DNA from: an uncultured Erythrobacter sp. | GTDB taxonomy: Bacteria > Pseudomonadota > Alphaproteobacteria > Sphingomonadales > Sphingomonadaceae | Direction: 5' to 3' | DNA: 64,000 bases | Assembly: GCF_947497915.1 (NCBI RefSeq) | Contig: NZ_CANMIJ010000002.1 | Coordinates: 62,001-126,000, forward strand | In this document: positions 43,996-52,544 of the stretch, one piece after another | How the letters are laid out: each line of letters begins with the position of its first letter | How positions within the stretch are numbered: position 1 is the stretch's first letter | Notes under the pieces: model-generated | The model's database searches: none | What the model saw: the letters and a program-made list of their open reading frames with translations, nothing else | Told to the model about the DNA's origin: nothing | Position numbers and translations under genes: made by a program

Positions 43996-44220
43996 ATGAC
44001 CACTACGACCAAAACGAAGACCCCGAGCAAACTTGACGCTCTGGAGAAGCTGCTCACGCGTAAGAACGGCGCTAGCATCGCGGAGATGATGAAAGTGACA
44101 GGCTGGCAGCAGCATTCGGTGCGAGGTGCTGTGGCAGGCGCGCGCAAGAAGCGGGGGCTCGCTATCACCTCGACCAAGGTGGATGATGTGCGCCGCTATC
44201 ACGCCGAGAAGCTGGCATGA
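43996..44220 (+). CDS. DUF3489 protein
   Basis: From the ATG at 43996 (GGAG 7 bases upstream) it has 74 residues: a Thr/Lys-rich start and a compact helical domain (LDALEKLLTRKNGASIAEMM ... TGWQQHSVRGAVAG) that looks like a small winged-helix DNA-binding fold. DUF3489 proteins regularly precede DUF2924 and a large serine recombinase in alphaproteobacterial elements. The stop overlaps the next start (ATGA). It is divergent from the methyltransferase operon across a 189-bp gap. Confidence 0.87.
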   Translation: MTTTTKTKTPSKLDALEKLLTRKNGASIAEMMKVTGWQQHSVRGAVAGARKKRGLAITSTKVDDVRRYHAEKLA

Positions 44221-44633
44221 GTGACGTGCATGCAGATACCGAGCAACTGGTCCGCGAAATTGCGGTGATGGATCTTGAAGAACTGCGGGATAACTGGAGG
44301 CGGCGCTACGGCGTCCCTCCTACCCTGCGCTCGAAACCGATCATGCGCTGGATGCTCGCGTGGCGGGTGCAGGCCGAGACCTATGGCGGGATCGATGTCG
44401 AGACCCGCAAGGCGCTGGCCCGCACCGGCGCGCCTCAACCTGAAGGGCGGCAGCTGGGCATCGGTGCGGTTCTCAAGCGCAATTGGAAAGGCCGCGAGAT
44501 TGAAGTGATGGTCGAGGCCGACGGGTTCCGCTGGGAGGATGAGCTTTACCCCAGCCTGTCGGCGGCGGCGACAGCCATAGCTGGCAGCCGATGGAATGGG
44601 CCGCGGTTCTTCGGGCTGCGAGATGCAGCATGA
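44217..44633 (+). CDS. DUF2924 protein
   Basis: The 138-residue protein contains the family's conserved LEELRDNWRRRYGVPPTLRS and the C-terminal block VLKRNWKGREIEVMVEADGF ... SLSAAATAIAGSRWNGPRFF. It overlaps the DUF3489 gene upstream and the recombinase gene downstream, each by 4 bases. Function is undetermined; the constant association with the recombinase suggests an accessory or directionality factor. Confidence 0.9.
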   Translation: MSDVHADTEQLVREIAVMDLEELRDNWRRRYGVPPTLRSKPIMRWMLAWRVQAETYGGIDVETRKALARTGAPQPEGRQLGIGAVLKRNWKGREIEVMVEADGFRWEDELYPSLSAAATAIAGSRWNGPRFFGLRDAA

Positions 44634-46219
44634 GTAAGCAGGACAAGACGGTCCGATGCGCAATTTACACCCGCAAGAGCTCTGAGGAAGGCCTCGACCA
44701 GTCGTTCAACAGTCTTGATGCGCAGCGCGCCGCGGGCGAGGCCTATGTCACCAGTCAAGCGAGCGAGGGCTGGACGGTACTTCCTGCACTGTACGACGAT
44801 GGTGGGTATTCTGGCGGGACCATGGAGCGACCCGGCCTGCAAGCCTTGCTAGCCGACATTAAAGCCGGACGGATCGATGTCGTAGTGGTTTACAAGATCG
44901 ACAGGCTAACCCGCTCGCTGACTGATTTCTCGCGCATCATCGAGACCTTTGACAAAGCAGGCGCCAGCTTTGTGTCGGTCACCCAGTCATTCAACACCAA
45001 GGACTCAATGGGACGCCTGATGCTCAATGTCCTGCTCTCGTTCGCGCAATTCGAGCGCGAGGTCACCGGCGAGCGGATCCGCGACAAGATCGCCGCCTCC
45101 AAAGCCAAAGGCATGTGGATGGGCGGGGTCCCGCCGCTGGGATACGATCCGCCAACTGACGGCTCTCGCAAGTTGAAGGTCAATGACGAAGAGGCTGAAC
45201 AAGTCCGCCTGATCTTCGCTCGATATCTGGAACTTGGATCGGTTCACGCCCTGCAACGCGATCTTGAGGCACGTGGCTTCCTCTCCAAGCTGCATGTCAC
45301 GGCGAAGGGTAAGCCGATGGGCGGACTGCCGTTCAGCCGTGGAGCGCTGTTCCACTTATTGCGCAACCGGATTTATCTCGGCCAGATCGTGCACAAGGAT
45401 CAGGTCTACGAAGGCGAGCATGACGGTATTGTCGAACCTGACCTATTCGAACGTGCGCAGCGGACCCTCAATGGCAATGCGCGCCGGCACAACGCATCTG
45501 CCGAACACCGCGTCACCAAAGCGCCGCTTACCGGCAAGCTGTTCGATGCAAATGGCGAGATCATGAGTCCGACCTTCTCGCGTGGGCGTTCGGATCGGGT
45601 CTATCGCTACTACGTTTCTGCATCTTTGCAGCGGGGATCTGGCAAGAGCGATGACGCTGTAGTGCGGCGACTTCCCGCAACCGCAATCGAGGCCGTCATC
45701 TCCCAAACTGCCGCGCGCTGGATGCCGCGAGAAAGTGCCCCGCTGGATCAGATAAAAGCTATCCGGATCGTAGATGACGGACTGACTTTGGACTGCCCTG
45801 CCGCGTTCACCGATGACATTGCTCGCCGCCTTATTGGCCATGAGCGGATCATCTTTTCTTCAGCCAAGCTCTGCCGGATACACGTTGCGGTGACGCTTCC
45901 CATCCGAGGCGGGCAGCGACTAATCATCGCCAACGGCAAGCCCGATATCCGCCCTGACCAAACTTTGATTGCTGCGCTGCGCCGCGCGCACTCCTTGCTT
46001 GGCCGTGATCGCAAAGGGATGCCGCTTATCGAAGTCTCCCCCTCTGCGGCTTACCAACGCATGCTGATCAAACTTGCATTCCTGGCGCCGGACATTCAGC
46101 GCGGCATTCTTGAAGGCCGCCAACCAAACTCGCTCAACCTCCAGCAGCTCATCGAGATGAAGATCCCGCTTTGCTGGAATGAGCAGCGAAAGGCGCTGAA
46201 TTGGGCTAGCGCGATTTAG
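44630..46219 (+). CDS. Large serine recombinase
   Basis: The 529-residue enzyme starts at the ATG at 44630. The N-terminal resolvase domain (1-150) has nucleophile Ser in AIYTRKSSEEGLDQSFNSLD and the conserved R/D residues in VVVYKIDRLTRSLTD and FAQFEREVTGERIRDK. A recombinase domain (about 170-290, VRLIFARYLELGSVHALQRD) and a C-terminal DNA-binding region follow. It would integrate or excise the element through a covalent serine-DNA intermediate. The last base adjoins a phased repeat array at 46219-46304, possibly part of its attachment or regulatory site. Confidence 0.93.
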   Translation: MSKQDKTVRCAIYTRKSSEEGLDQSFNSLDAQRAAGEAYVTSQASEGWTVLPALYDDGGYSGGTMERPGLQALLADIKAGRIDVVVVYKIDRLTRSLTDFSRIIETFDKAGASFVSVTQSFNTKDSMGRLMLNVLLSFAQFEREVTGERIRDKIAASKAKGMWMGGVPPLGYDPPTDGSRKLKVNDEEAEQVRLIFARYLELGSVHALQRDLEARGFLSKLHVTAKGKPMGGLPFSRGALFHLLRNRIYLGQIVHKDQVYEGEHDGIVEPDLFERAQRTLNGNARRHNASAEHRVTKAPLTGKLFDANGEIMSPTFSRGRSDRVYRYYVSASLQRGSGKSDDAVVRRLPATAIEAVISQTAARWMPRESAPLDQIKAIRIVDDGLTLDCPAAFTDDIARRLIGHERIIFSSAKLCRIHVAVTLPIRGGQRLIIANGKPDIRPDQTLIAALRRAHSLLGRDRKGMPLIEVSPSAAYQRMLIKLAFLAPDIQRGILEGRQPNSLNLQQLIEMKIPLCWNEQRKALNWASAI

Positions 46220-46304
46220 CCTGTTCCGGCGAATAACAGGCCTGTTATGCCGAATTCGCGCCCTGTTATGGCCGAATAAATACCCTGTTACGTCGAATAA
46301 CAGG
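46219..46304 (+). repeat. Four phased ~21-bp direct repeats next to the recombinase gene
   Basis: CCTGTT...CGAAT units begin near 46220, 46241, 46262 and 46284 (variants CCTGTTCCGGCGAATAAC, CCTGTTATGCCGAATT, CCTGTTATGGCCGAATAA, CCTGTTACGTCGAATAAC). A spacing of 21-22 bp is two helical turns. The first and last also end in ACAGG, forming inverted pairs with CCTGT. This could be a recombinase or regulator binding array. Confidence 0.8.
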
Positions 46305-46411
46305 AAAACCCCATTTTGGAACGCCTAACCCTCGGTAATTGCGTACTTTTATCGGTAGCGGTTCGGTCAAATCGGGCCACATCAGCCTGTTTTGGGCGGA
46401 AAATGAGCAAT

Positions 46412-46432
46412 TTTCCCTGTTAAACAGGGAAA
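46412..46432. repeat. Palindrome of the same CCTGTT motif
   Basis: TTTCCCTGTT, one base, then AACAGGGAAA: 10-bp perfect arms. It lies between the phased repeats and tRNA-Ser and shares their CCTGTT core. Confidence 0.75.
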
Positions 46433-46598
46433 CTCTACCGATTGCGATTGGCGCAGAGACTAGCCGCGCAAATCTCGCCTGATGTCCGCAGAGACGGCGC
46501 TTCACGATCGGGTTCGGTACGGATTGGCCTGCTGAAACTCGCACACACCGCCGCTTTGCGCGGCCGCTCTGTAAACAGAGATTGGTGCTGGGGGTGGG

Positions 46599-46688
46599 TG
46601 GCGGAGACGGTGGGATTCGAACCCACGAAAGAGTTGCCCCTTTACACACTTTCCAGGCGTGCGCCTTCGACCACTCGGCCACGTCTCC
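46599..46688 (-). tRNA. tRNA-Ser (GGA)
   Basis: This 90-nt class II tRNA includes an encoded CCA. Acceptor arms GGAGACG (from 46688) and CGTCTCC (46603-46609) pair, the discriminator is G, the anticodon loop CTGGAAA places GGA at 46652-46654, a long variable arm is present, and the T loop is GGTTCGAATCC. Its 3' end faces the recombinase cassette, the usual polarity for a tRNA-linked integration hotspot. Confidence 0.95.
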
Positions 46689-46765
46689 GCATGCCTTTAC
46701 GGCAGATGCGCGCCTCTAGCTTTCCTGCCATTGCAGCGCAAGCTGCAAGATGGCACGAAGTGCGA

Positions 46766-47920
46766 ATGAGAAAAACACTTCTGGCTGCTGTCGCCCTTGC
46801 CCTCCCTCTTTGCATGTCCGTCTCTACGGCGGCGCAGGAGGCTCCCGAAGGTGCACCTTCGCCCAATGCGATAGTGGAATCCGCACCCAAAGAAGAGTGG
46901 GTTCAGATCGATACCGAAGATTTGATCGTGATGACGCTAGCGCCGGATGCGAACGGAAATCCGCGCGAGGTTGTGATCCAATTGATGCCCGCCCCGTTTT
47001 CCCAAGGCTGGGTCAGCAACATCCGCACCCTCGCCCGCGCCAAATGGTATGACGGGATCAGCGTCAACCGCGTGCAGGACAATTACGTCGTCCAATGGGG
47101 CGACCCGGGATACGACAATCCGGAAAGCGGCGAGGCCGAGCAGAAGCCTTTACCCGAGGGGCTGAAGGTGATGGCGGAGGAGGAATATACCGTCCCGGTC
47201 AAATGGAGCATGCAAATCGAGGATCAGATTGCCCATGTTTATCATCGGACGCCTAGGATCAGTCTGATCGGAGCCCCTGTCCTTGACGTAATGCCCGTCG
47301 GCGTGATGGCACTTGCCGATCGCGTGGAGGGATACCCTGTCACGACCGGGTTTTCTTCGGGCTGGCCGATCGCGGGGACATTTACGCGCGGTCACTCCAT
47401 TGAGCTGGCCGAGGCGTGGCCCGTCCACTGCTACGGCATGGTCGGCGTCGGGCGTAACTACTCGCCGGACACAGGCTCAGGCGCGGAGCTTTACACAGTG
47501 ATCGGTCATGCGCCGCGCCATCTGGACCGCAACATCGCGCTCGTGGGTCGGATTATCAGTGGGATGGAGCACCTGTCCTCACTCCCGCGCGGCACAGGCG
47601 AATTGGGTTTCTACACCGAGGAAGAGGTCGAACTGCGCACGCCGATCCTCTCCGTCCGTGTTGTTAGCGATCTTGCTGCAACCGGCACTTACAAAGACAG
47701 CAGCGCTGTGGAGCGCAAATATGCCTACGAATACCTTTCCACGGAAAGCGAGACCTTCGCCAAATATGCCGAAGCGCGCGCCAACCGCCGGGATCCGTTC
47801 TTTATCAAGCCCGCGGGCGGTGCGGATATTTGCAACATTCCGGTGCCCATTCGTAAGTTCGAATACACACGTTACGAACCGCTAGACGGGCCTGCTCCAG
47901 AGGAAGCCGAGATCGAGTGA
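46766..47920 (+). CDS. Periplasmic cyclophilin-type peptidyl-prolyl isomerase
   Basis: The start at 46766 gives a signal peptide (MRKTLLAAVALALPLCMSVS ... TAAQ); the longer frame reads backwards through the tRNA and is rejected. Of 384 residues, the cyclophilin-like core shows VVIQLMPAPFSQGWVSNIRT, WYDGISVNRVQDNYVVQWGD and, after a long insert, AWPVHCYGMVGVGR with GSGAELYTVIG. It should catalyse prolyl isomerisation during envelope protein folding. The insert between core strands is typical of this alphaproteobacterial subgroup. GTGA overlap with the next gene. Confidence 0.87.
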   Translation: MRKTLLAAVALALPLCMSVSTAAQEAPEGAPSPNAIVESAPKEEWVQIDTEDLIVMTLAPDANGNPREVVIQLMPAPFSQGWVSNIRTLARAKWYDGISVNRVQDNYVVQWGDPGYDNPESGEAEQKPLPEGLKVMAEEEYTVPVKWSMQIEDQIAHVYHRTPRISLIGAPVLDVMPVGVMALADRVEGYPVTTGFSSGWPIAGTFTRGHSIELAEAWPVHCYGMVGVGRNYSPDTGSGAELYTVIGHAPRHLDRNIALVGRIISGMEHLSSLPRGTGELGFYTEEEVELRTPILSVRVVSDLAATGTYKDSSAVERKYAYEYLSTESETFAKYAEARANRRDPFFIKPAGGADICNIPVPIRKFEYTRYEPLDGPAPEEAEIE

Positions 47921-48252
47921 GCGAAAACGTAACCGCCACGCTACCGCTGAAACGTTGGCAGGGGGATCGCGGCACTTATCACCTTGTCACAGTTACAGGC
48001 GATGCGGCGGAGACAATCGCCGTGCATGCTCGCCTCCACCGGCTCGAATTCGGCAAACAGCGCGGCTTTGGTTCTGTGAAAGTCGTCGCACGAATTGGCG
48101 AGACGGAATGGAAAACATCCGTCTTCCCGATGAACATCGACGAAATGTCCAGGCAAACCAAGAATTGGGCATTGCTCGTCAGCAAAAAGGTCATGCGCGC
48201 AGAGGATCTGGCCGAAGGCGATCCGGTCAAGCTCGAACTCGATCTGCTTTAG
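47917..48252 (+). CDS. DUF1905 protein
   Basis: The 111-residue protein starts at a GTG that overlaps the isomerase stop. It has the DUF1905 beta-barrel pattern (LPLKRWQGDRGTYHLVTVTG, KRGFGSVKVVA-like strand, TSVFPM, VSKKVMRAEDLAEGDPVKLE). The family has no defined activity. It is probably co-transcribed with the isomerase; the convergent VOC gene overlaps its end. Confidence 0.87.
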   Translation: MSENVTATLPLKRWQGDRGTYHLVTVTGDAAETIAVHARLHRLEFGKQRGFGSVKVVARIGETEWKTSVFPMNIDEMSRQTKNWALLVSKKVMRAEDLAEGDPVKLELDLL

Positions 48253-48608
48253 AGGCGCTGCATCAATTCGATCCGGTTGCCAAACGGATCAATGGTGAAA
48301 AAGCGAGCGTAGCCATCGACAGGCTTGTCATCACGGGTTTCATACCCCGCCGTCTCCAGCCGCTCTCTCAGAGCAGCAAGATTATCAACCAGAAACGCCG
48401 GATGCGCTTTTTGTGCAGGGGTAAAATCGGGATCGACGCCGATATGCAGATGCGCGCCGCCGCCATTTAGCCAGAGGCCGCTTGGCGAAAGATTGGCCGG
48501 TTTCGGCACTTCGACCATCCCCAGCAGACCGCAAAAGAACCCGCGCATCTGATCTTCGCCGCCCGCTGGTATGGCGAGTTGCACATGATCAAGCCCGATA
48601 ACGCCCAC
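48249..48608 (-). CDS. VOC (glyoxalase/bleomycin-resistance fold) protein
   Basis: The 119-residue single-domain protein starts at a GTG sharing one base with the RelA/SpoT stop (48608-48610). Paired beta-alpha-beta modules carry metal-ligand positions His in GLDHVQLAIP, His in AHLHIGVD and Glu in FGNRIELMQ. These metal-site residues indicate a metal-dependent enzyme or binding protein; the substrate is unknown. It is likely co-transcribed with rsh upstream. Confidence 0.85.
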   Translation of the reverse strand: MGVIGLDHVQLAIPAGGEDQMRGFFCGLLGMVEVPKPANLSPSGLWLNGGGAHLHIGVDPDFTPAQKAHPAFLVDNLAALRERLETAGYETRDDKPVDGYARFFTIDPFGNRIELMQRL

Positions 48609-50698
48609 TAAATGCGTTCTGCCTGAGCCACCGCATCGCTGGCGCGAAGCGCGCTGAGAATGCGAGCAAGGTGCGACAAGTCCTGCACTTCGGCGTCGAT
48701 ATTATACGTTACAAACGGGTAATCGAGCTGAGACTGTGCGAGGCTGGTCACGTTGCTTTTGTTCTGCGCGAACAGGCCCGCCATTTCCGCCAATGTGCCC
48801 GGACGGTCATAGATGGTCACCGAAAGCCGGCCTACCGCGCCGTGAGATCGTTTGCCCCATGACAGGTCGAGCCAGTCGGTATCGACACCGTTGATAAGCT
48901 CCAGACAATTGATCGCATGGACCAGCACCGTCTCACCCTTGCGCCGCAGTCCCACGATCCGGTCTCCCGGGACGGGGTGACAGCATTCGGCCAGCTCAAA
49001 CCCGACGCCGGGCGTCATGCCTTTGATTGAAATCGCGCGGTCACGCGGTGACCAGTCATCATCCTCTTCAAAGTCTGCTGTGCATCCCGGCACCAGCGCT
49101 TCCATAACCTCGCGGTCGCTCAATTTGGCAGCGCCGACGGCGAACATGAGGTCTTCGGGTCCGTCCAATCCCAGCCGCTCAATCGCGAGGCGAATGGCCT
49201 TTTTGCCGATGCGGGCGGGCACTTTGTTCGCGATCTCATCAAACAGTTTCGATCCGAGCGTCGCAACTTCGGCGCGCTCTTTTTGCCGGACAAAGCGGCG
49301 GATCGCAGCCCGCGCTTTACCGGTCACCACAAAACTGAGCCATGATAGCTGCGGCTCTGCTGCCCCGCCTTTTATAATCTCGATCACATCGCCGTTTTCC
49401 AGCGGAGTGCGTAGCGGCATATGCCGACCGTTGATCTTCGCACCGAGGCACGCGAGGCCCAAATCGGTGTGGACAGCAAAGGCGAAATCGACCGCGCTCG
49501 CGCCCTTGGGCAACTGGAACAAAGCCCCCTTTGGCGTGAAGGCAAAGATGCGATCCTGGTAAATCGCCATCCGCGTGTGTTCGAGAAGCTCCTCGGCATC
49601 GTGGCTGGCATCGACAATCTCGATCAGATCGCGCAGCCAGCCGACTTGGCCATCGGCGCTGCCGGATTGTTTATACGCCCAGTGCGCCGCCAGCCCGAAT
49701 TCATTGCGGCGGTGCATTTCGCGGGTGCGGATTTGCACTTCGACCCGCATCGAATTTTCATACATCAGCGAGGTATGAAGGCTGCGATAGCCGTTGTTTT
49801 TCGGTGTCGAGATATAGTCTTTGAATTTGCCGGGAAGGAACTGCCACGTCGTGTGCAGGATGCCCATCGCGCGGTAACAATCCGCTTCGTTCTCTGTGAT
49901 GACGCGGAACGCCATGATGTCGGTCACCTGTTCAAAGCTGACATGGCGTTCGGACATCTTGTTCCAGATCGAGAACGGGTGCTTCTCGCGGCCGGACACC
50001 TCGACGTTCAGGTCCGCCTCGGCAAGCGCCTGCTTCACCTTCAGGGCAATCGCATCGACTTGCCCGCCGTCCTGCCCGCGCAGCTCCTCCAGCCGTTTGG
50101 TTATGGTGGTGTAGGCTTCCGGCTCAAGCTGCTCGAAAGCGAGCGCCTGCATCTCGCGCATATATTCGTACATGCCCACCCGTTCCGCGAGCGGCGCGTA
50201 GATATCCATCGTCTCGCGCGCAATACGTTGCCGCTTCTCCGGCTTCTTGATGAAATGCAGCGTGCGCATATTGTGCAGCCGATCTGCCAGCTTCACCAAA
50301 AGCACGCGGATATCTTCCGACATGGCGAGCAGGAATTTGCGCAGATTTTCCGCCGCGCGCTCATCCTCGGGCATGGCCTCGATTTTGGAAAGCTTGGTCA
50401 CGCCGTCAACCAGCCGGGCGACCTCTGGCCCGAAATTGGCCTCGATATCCTCAATCGTCGCCAGCGTGTCTTCGACCGTGTCGTGCAGCAGCGCGGTGAT
50501 GATCGTTTCCTGATCCAGCTGCAGGTCTGTCATCAGGCCGGCAACTTCAACCGGATGCGAGAAATACGGATCGCCGCTGGCGCGTTTCTGACTGCCGTGT
50601 TTCTGCACGGTATAGACATAGGCACGGTTCAGCAGCGCTTCGTCAGCGTCCGGGTCGTAATCTAAGACCTTTTCAACGAGTTCGTACTGGCGCAGCAT
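48608..50698 (-). CDS. rsh: Bifunctional (p)ppGpp synthetase/hydrolase (RelA/SpoT)
   Basis: The ATG at 50698 gives 696 residues; a TTG 9 bases earlier is possible. The HD hydrolase domain has HPVEVAGL and LLHDTVEDT (HD at 72-73). The synthetase domain includes FKDYISTPKNNGYRSLHTSL. A TGS domain follows (IFAFTPKGALFQLPKG), then a zinc-finger-like region (ECCHPVPGDRIVG) and a C-terminal ACT domain (LSVTIYDRPGTLAEMAGLFA). It makes and degrades the stringent-response alarmone in response to amino-acid or carbon starvation. As usual in alphaproteobacteria a single long enzyme is expected to do both. Confidence 0.95.
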   Translation of the reverse strand: MLRQYELVEKVLDYDPDADEALLNRAYVYTVQKHGSQKRASGDPYFSHPVEVAGLMTDLQLDQETIITALLHDTVEDTLATIEDIEANFGPEVARLVDGVTKLSKIEAMPEDERAAENLRKFLLAMSEDIRVLLVKLADRLHNMRTLHFIKKPEKRQRIARETMDIYAPLAERVGMYEYMREMQALAFEQLEPEAYTTITKRLEELRGQDGGQVDAIALKVKQALAEADLNVEVSGREKHPFSIWNKMSERHVSFEQVTDIMAFRVITENEADCYRAMGILHTTWQFLPGKFKDYISTPKNNGYRSLHTSLMYENSMRVEVQIRTREMHRRNEFGLAAHWAYKQSGSADGQVGWLRDLIEIVDASHDAEELLEHTRMAIYQDRIFAFTPKGALFQLPKGASAVDFAFAVHTDLGLACLGAKINGRHMPLRTPLENGDVIEIIKGGAAEPQLSWLSFVVTGKARAAIRRFVRQKERAEVATLGSKLFDEIANKVPARIGKKAIRLAIERLGLDGPEDLMFAVGAAKLSDREVMEALVPGCTADFEEDDDWSPRDRAISIKGMTPGVGFELAECCHPVPGDRIVGLRRKGETVLVHAINCLELINGVDTDWLDLSWGKRSHGAVGRLSVTIYDRPGTLAEMAGLFAQNKSNVTSLAQSQLDYPFVTYNIDAEVQDLSHLARILSALRASDAVAQAERI

Positions 50699-50761
50699 CC
50701 CATGCAATGTGCGGGCCAGCGCTGTTTATTGCAATGCGAAAAGCTCGCGCGCGCTAAATAC

Positions 50762-51619
50762 TCAACTCCAGGTGGCGCGGGGCGGTAGGCTCATCAGGAT
50801 TGCGTCGATATTTCCGCCCGTTTTCAGGCCAAAAATCGTACCCCTGTCATAGACCAAATTAAACTCGGCATAGCGCCCGCGATATTCCAGCAATTGCGCT
50901 TCTTCCTCGGCAGTAAACTCGCTGCCCATGCGCTTGCGTATGAGCTTTGGATAGATGTCGAGGAACGCTTTGCCGACGTCCTGCGTGAAGGCGAAGTTCC
51001 GATCCCACGACGGGTCATCATCGCATTCGAGATGGTCATAAAAAATGCCGCCAACGCCGCGGTGTATTTCACGGTGTGGAAGATAGAAATATTCATCCGC
51101 CCACTTCTTGTACTTCTCATAATAGGTCGGATTGTGAGCCATGCAGGCCGCGCGCATGCTGGCATGAAATTCATCGGTATCTTCGGCATTGGGGATCGGC
51201 GGATTAAGATCCGCGCCGCCGCCAAACCATGCTTTGCCTGTCGTCAGGAAACGGCAATTCATATGCACCGCTGGAGCATGCGGGTTGTACATGTGGGCAA
51301 CCAAGCTGATGCCGGTCGCAGTAAAACCGGGATTTTCAGGATCAGCACCGTTGATGTTGCCTGCAAACTCTTTCGGGAAATTGCCGCGCACGGTCGATAC
51401 GTTCACGCCGACTTTCTCGAACACCTTGCCCTTCATCAGGCCCTGAACGCCGCCGCCGGGGTCAGAATTGCCCTCTTCTTCGCGTTGCCATGGGGTGTAT
51501 TCGAACGAAGAATCAGATCCGCTGTCGCGCTCAATCGATTCAAACGCTGCGCAGATTTGATCCCGCAGACTTTCAAACCAGTCTTTCGCTTTTGCCGTCT
51601 TAGGCGCCCATTCGCTCAT
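50762..51619 (-). CDS. hemF: Oxygen-dependent coproporphyrinogen III oxidase
   Basis: The ATG at 51619 gives 285 residues. Family motifs are strong: GGGVQGLMKGKVFEKVGVNV, FTATGISLVAHMYNPHAPAV, HMNCRFLTTGKAWFGGGADL, HREIHRGVGGIFYD and EFNLVYDRGTIFGLKTGGN. It converts coproporphyrinogen III to protoporphyrinogen IX in heme and bacteriochlorophyll synthesis using O2. Divergent from pdeM. Confidence 0.96.
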   Translation of the reverse strand: MSEWAPKTAKAKDWFESLRDQICAAFESIERDSGSDSSFEYTPWQREEEGNSDPGGGVQGLMKGKVFEKVGVNVSTVRGNFPKEFAGNINGADPENPGFTATGISLVAHMYNPHAPAVHMNCRFLTTGKAWFGGGADLNPPIPNAEDTDEFHASMRAACMAHNPTYYEKYKKWADEYFYLPHREIHRGVGGIFYDHLECDDDPSWDRNFAFTQDVGKAFLDIYPKLIRKRMGSEFTAEEEAQLLEYRGRYAEFNLVYDRGTIFGLKTGGNIDAILMSLPPRATWS

Positions 51620-51761
51620 TCGGTAATCCCCGTCCCATAGACTGTCTTGCAACGCGCAATGACAGTGCAAGTGTCCATCCGCTTTGACACAGATCAAGTC
51701 AACAGGATGTTCAACGCAATCGTGCTTGCCAAAGGGAAACAGGCGCGCCAAAAGCATAGCC

Positions 51762-52469
51762 ATGGTTCCCGTTTCGTTCGCACCTCTGAAATTTGCCGGA
51801 GAAGAGCTTGTTCTGATGAAGAGCAACGCGCTTTACTGGCCGCGTGAGCGCGCTTTGCTGGTTGCGGATCTCCATCTGGAGAAGGGCAGCTGGTATGCCC
51901 AGCACGGACAGATGCTGCCTCCTTATGACAGCCGCGAAACGATGGAGCGGATTGCCGATAGTGTTAAGGAAACGGGCGCGCGGCGGGTGATTACGCTGGG
52001 CGATAATTTCCATGATGATGCGGGCACGCACCGCCTCGATCCCTATGCCGCCGGAATGCTCGAATCGCTCACTCGCGCACTTGATTGGGTTTGGATCACT
52101 GGCAATCATGACGAACAGATGCACCGCGCATTCGGAGCAACACTGGTCGACGAGCTTGAATTGAACGGGATTATCCTGCGCCACGAAGCAAAACGCGGGG
52201 AAACGCGCGCCGAATTTTCAGGCCATTATCACCCCAAAATGCGGGTTACCGTCAGAAACAGACACATCGCGCGTCCTTGCGGCGTGGTGAGTCGGAACGA
52301 AGGCCACGGGGACCGCATGATCTTGCCCGCGTTCGGCGCTTACACCGGCGGCATGGACGCAGGATCGCCGGAGATTTTGGACGCGCTCGGCCCGGCGAGC
52401 GAGATCGACGCAGTTCTGCCGGCAAAGGGCAAATTGGTCACATTCCCGCTTTATCGCGCTGCGGCGTAA
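51762..52469 (+). CDS. pdeM: Ligase-associated DNA-damage-response endonuclease, PdeM family
   Basis: The ATG at 51762 gives 235 residues. Metallophosphatase motifs appear in order: LLVADLHLEKG, TLGDNFHDD, WITGNHD and FSGHYHPK, the set of metal ligands for a two-metal calcineurin-like nuclease. PdeM proteins are usually coded with LigD-like ligase, LhrC helicase and exonuclease partners; none is adjacent here. An earlier in-frame ATG at 51684 runs into the hemF leader and is less likely. Confidence 0.88.
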   Translation: MVPVSFAPLKFAGEELVLMKSNALYWPRERALLVADLHLEKGSWYAQHGQMLPPYDSRETMERIADSVKETGARRVITLGDNFHDDAGTHRLDPYAAGMLESLTRALDWVWITGNHDEQMHRAFGATLVDELELNGIILRHEAKRGETRAEFSGHYHPKMRVTVRNRHIARPCGVVSRNEGHGDRMILPAFGAYTGGMDAGSPEILDALGPASEIDAVLPAKGKLVTFPLYRAAA

Positions 52470-52544
52470 GACTCATCTGGCGTTTCGCTGCGCCACGCAC
52501 TACATAGCGCGCTCAATACCACGGCTATTACAGGAGAATATCAC

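Noticed and set aside
46442..46765. Extended start of the cyclophilin gene
   Set aside because: The extra 108 codons read through the tRNA-Ser gene in antisense and hide a good signal peptide at 46766.
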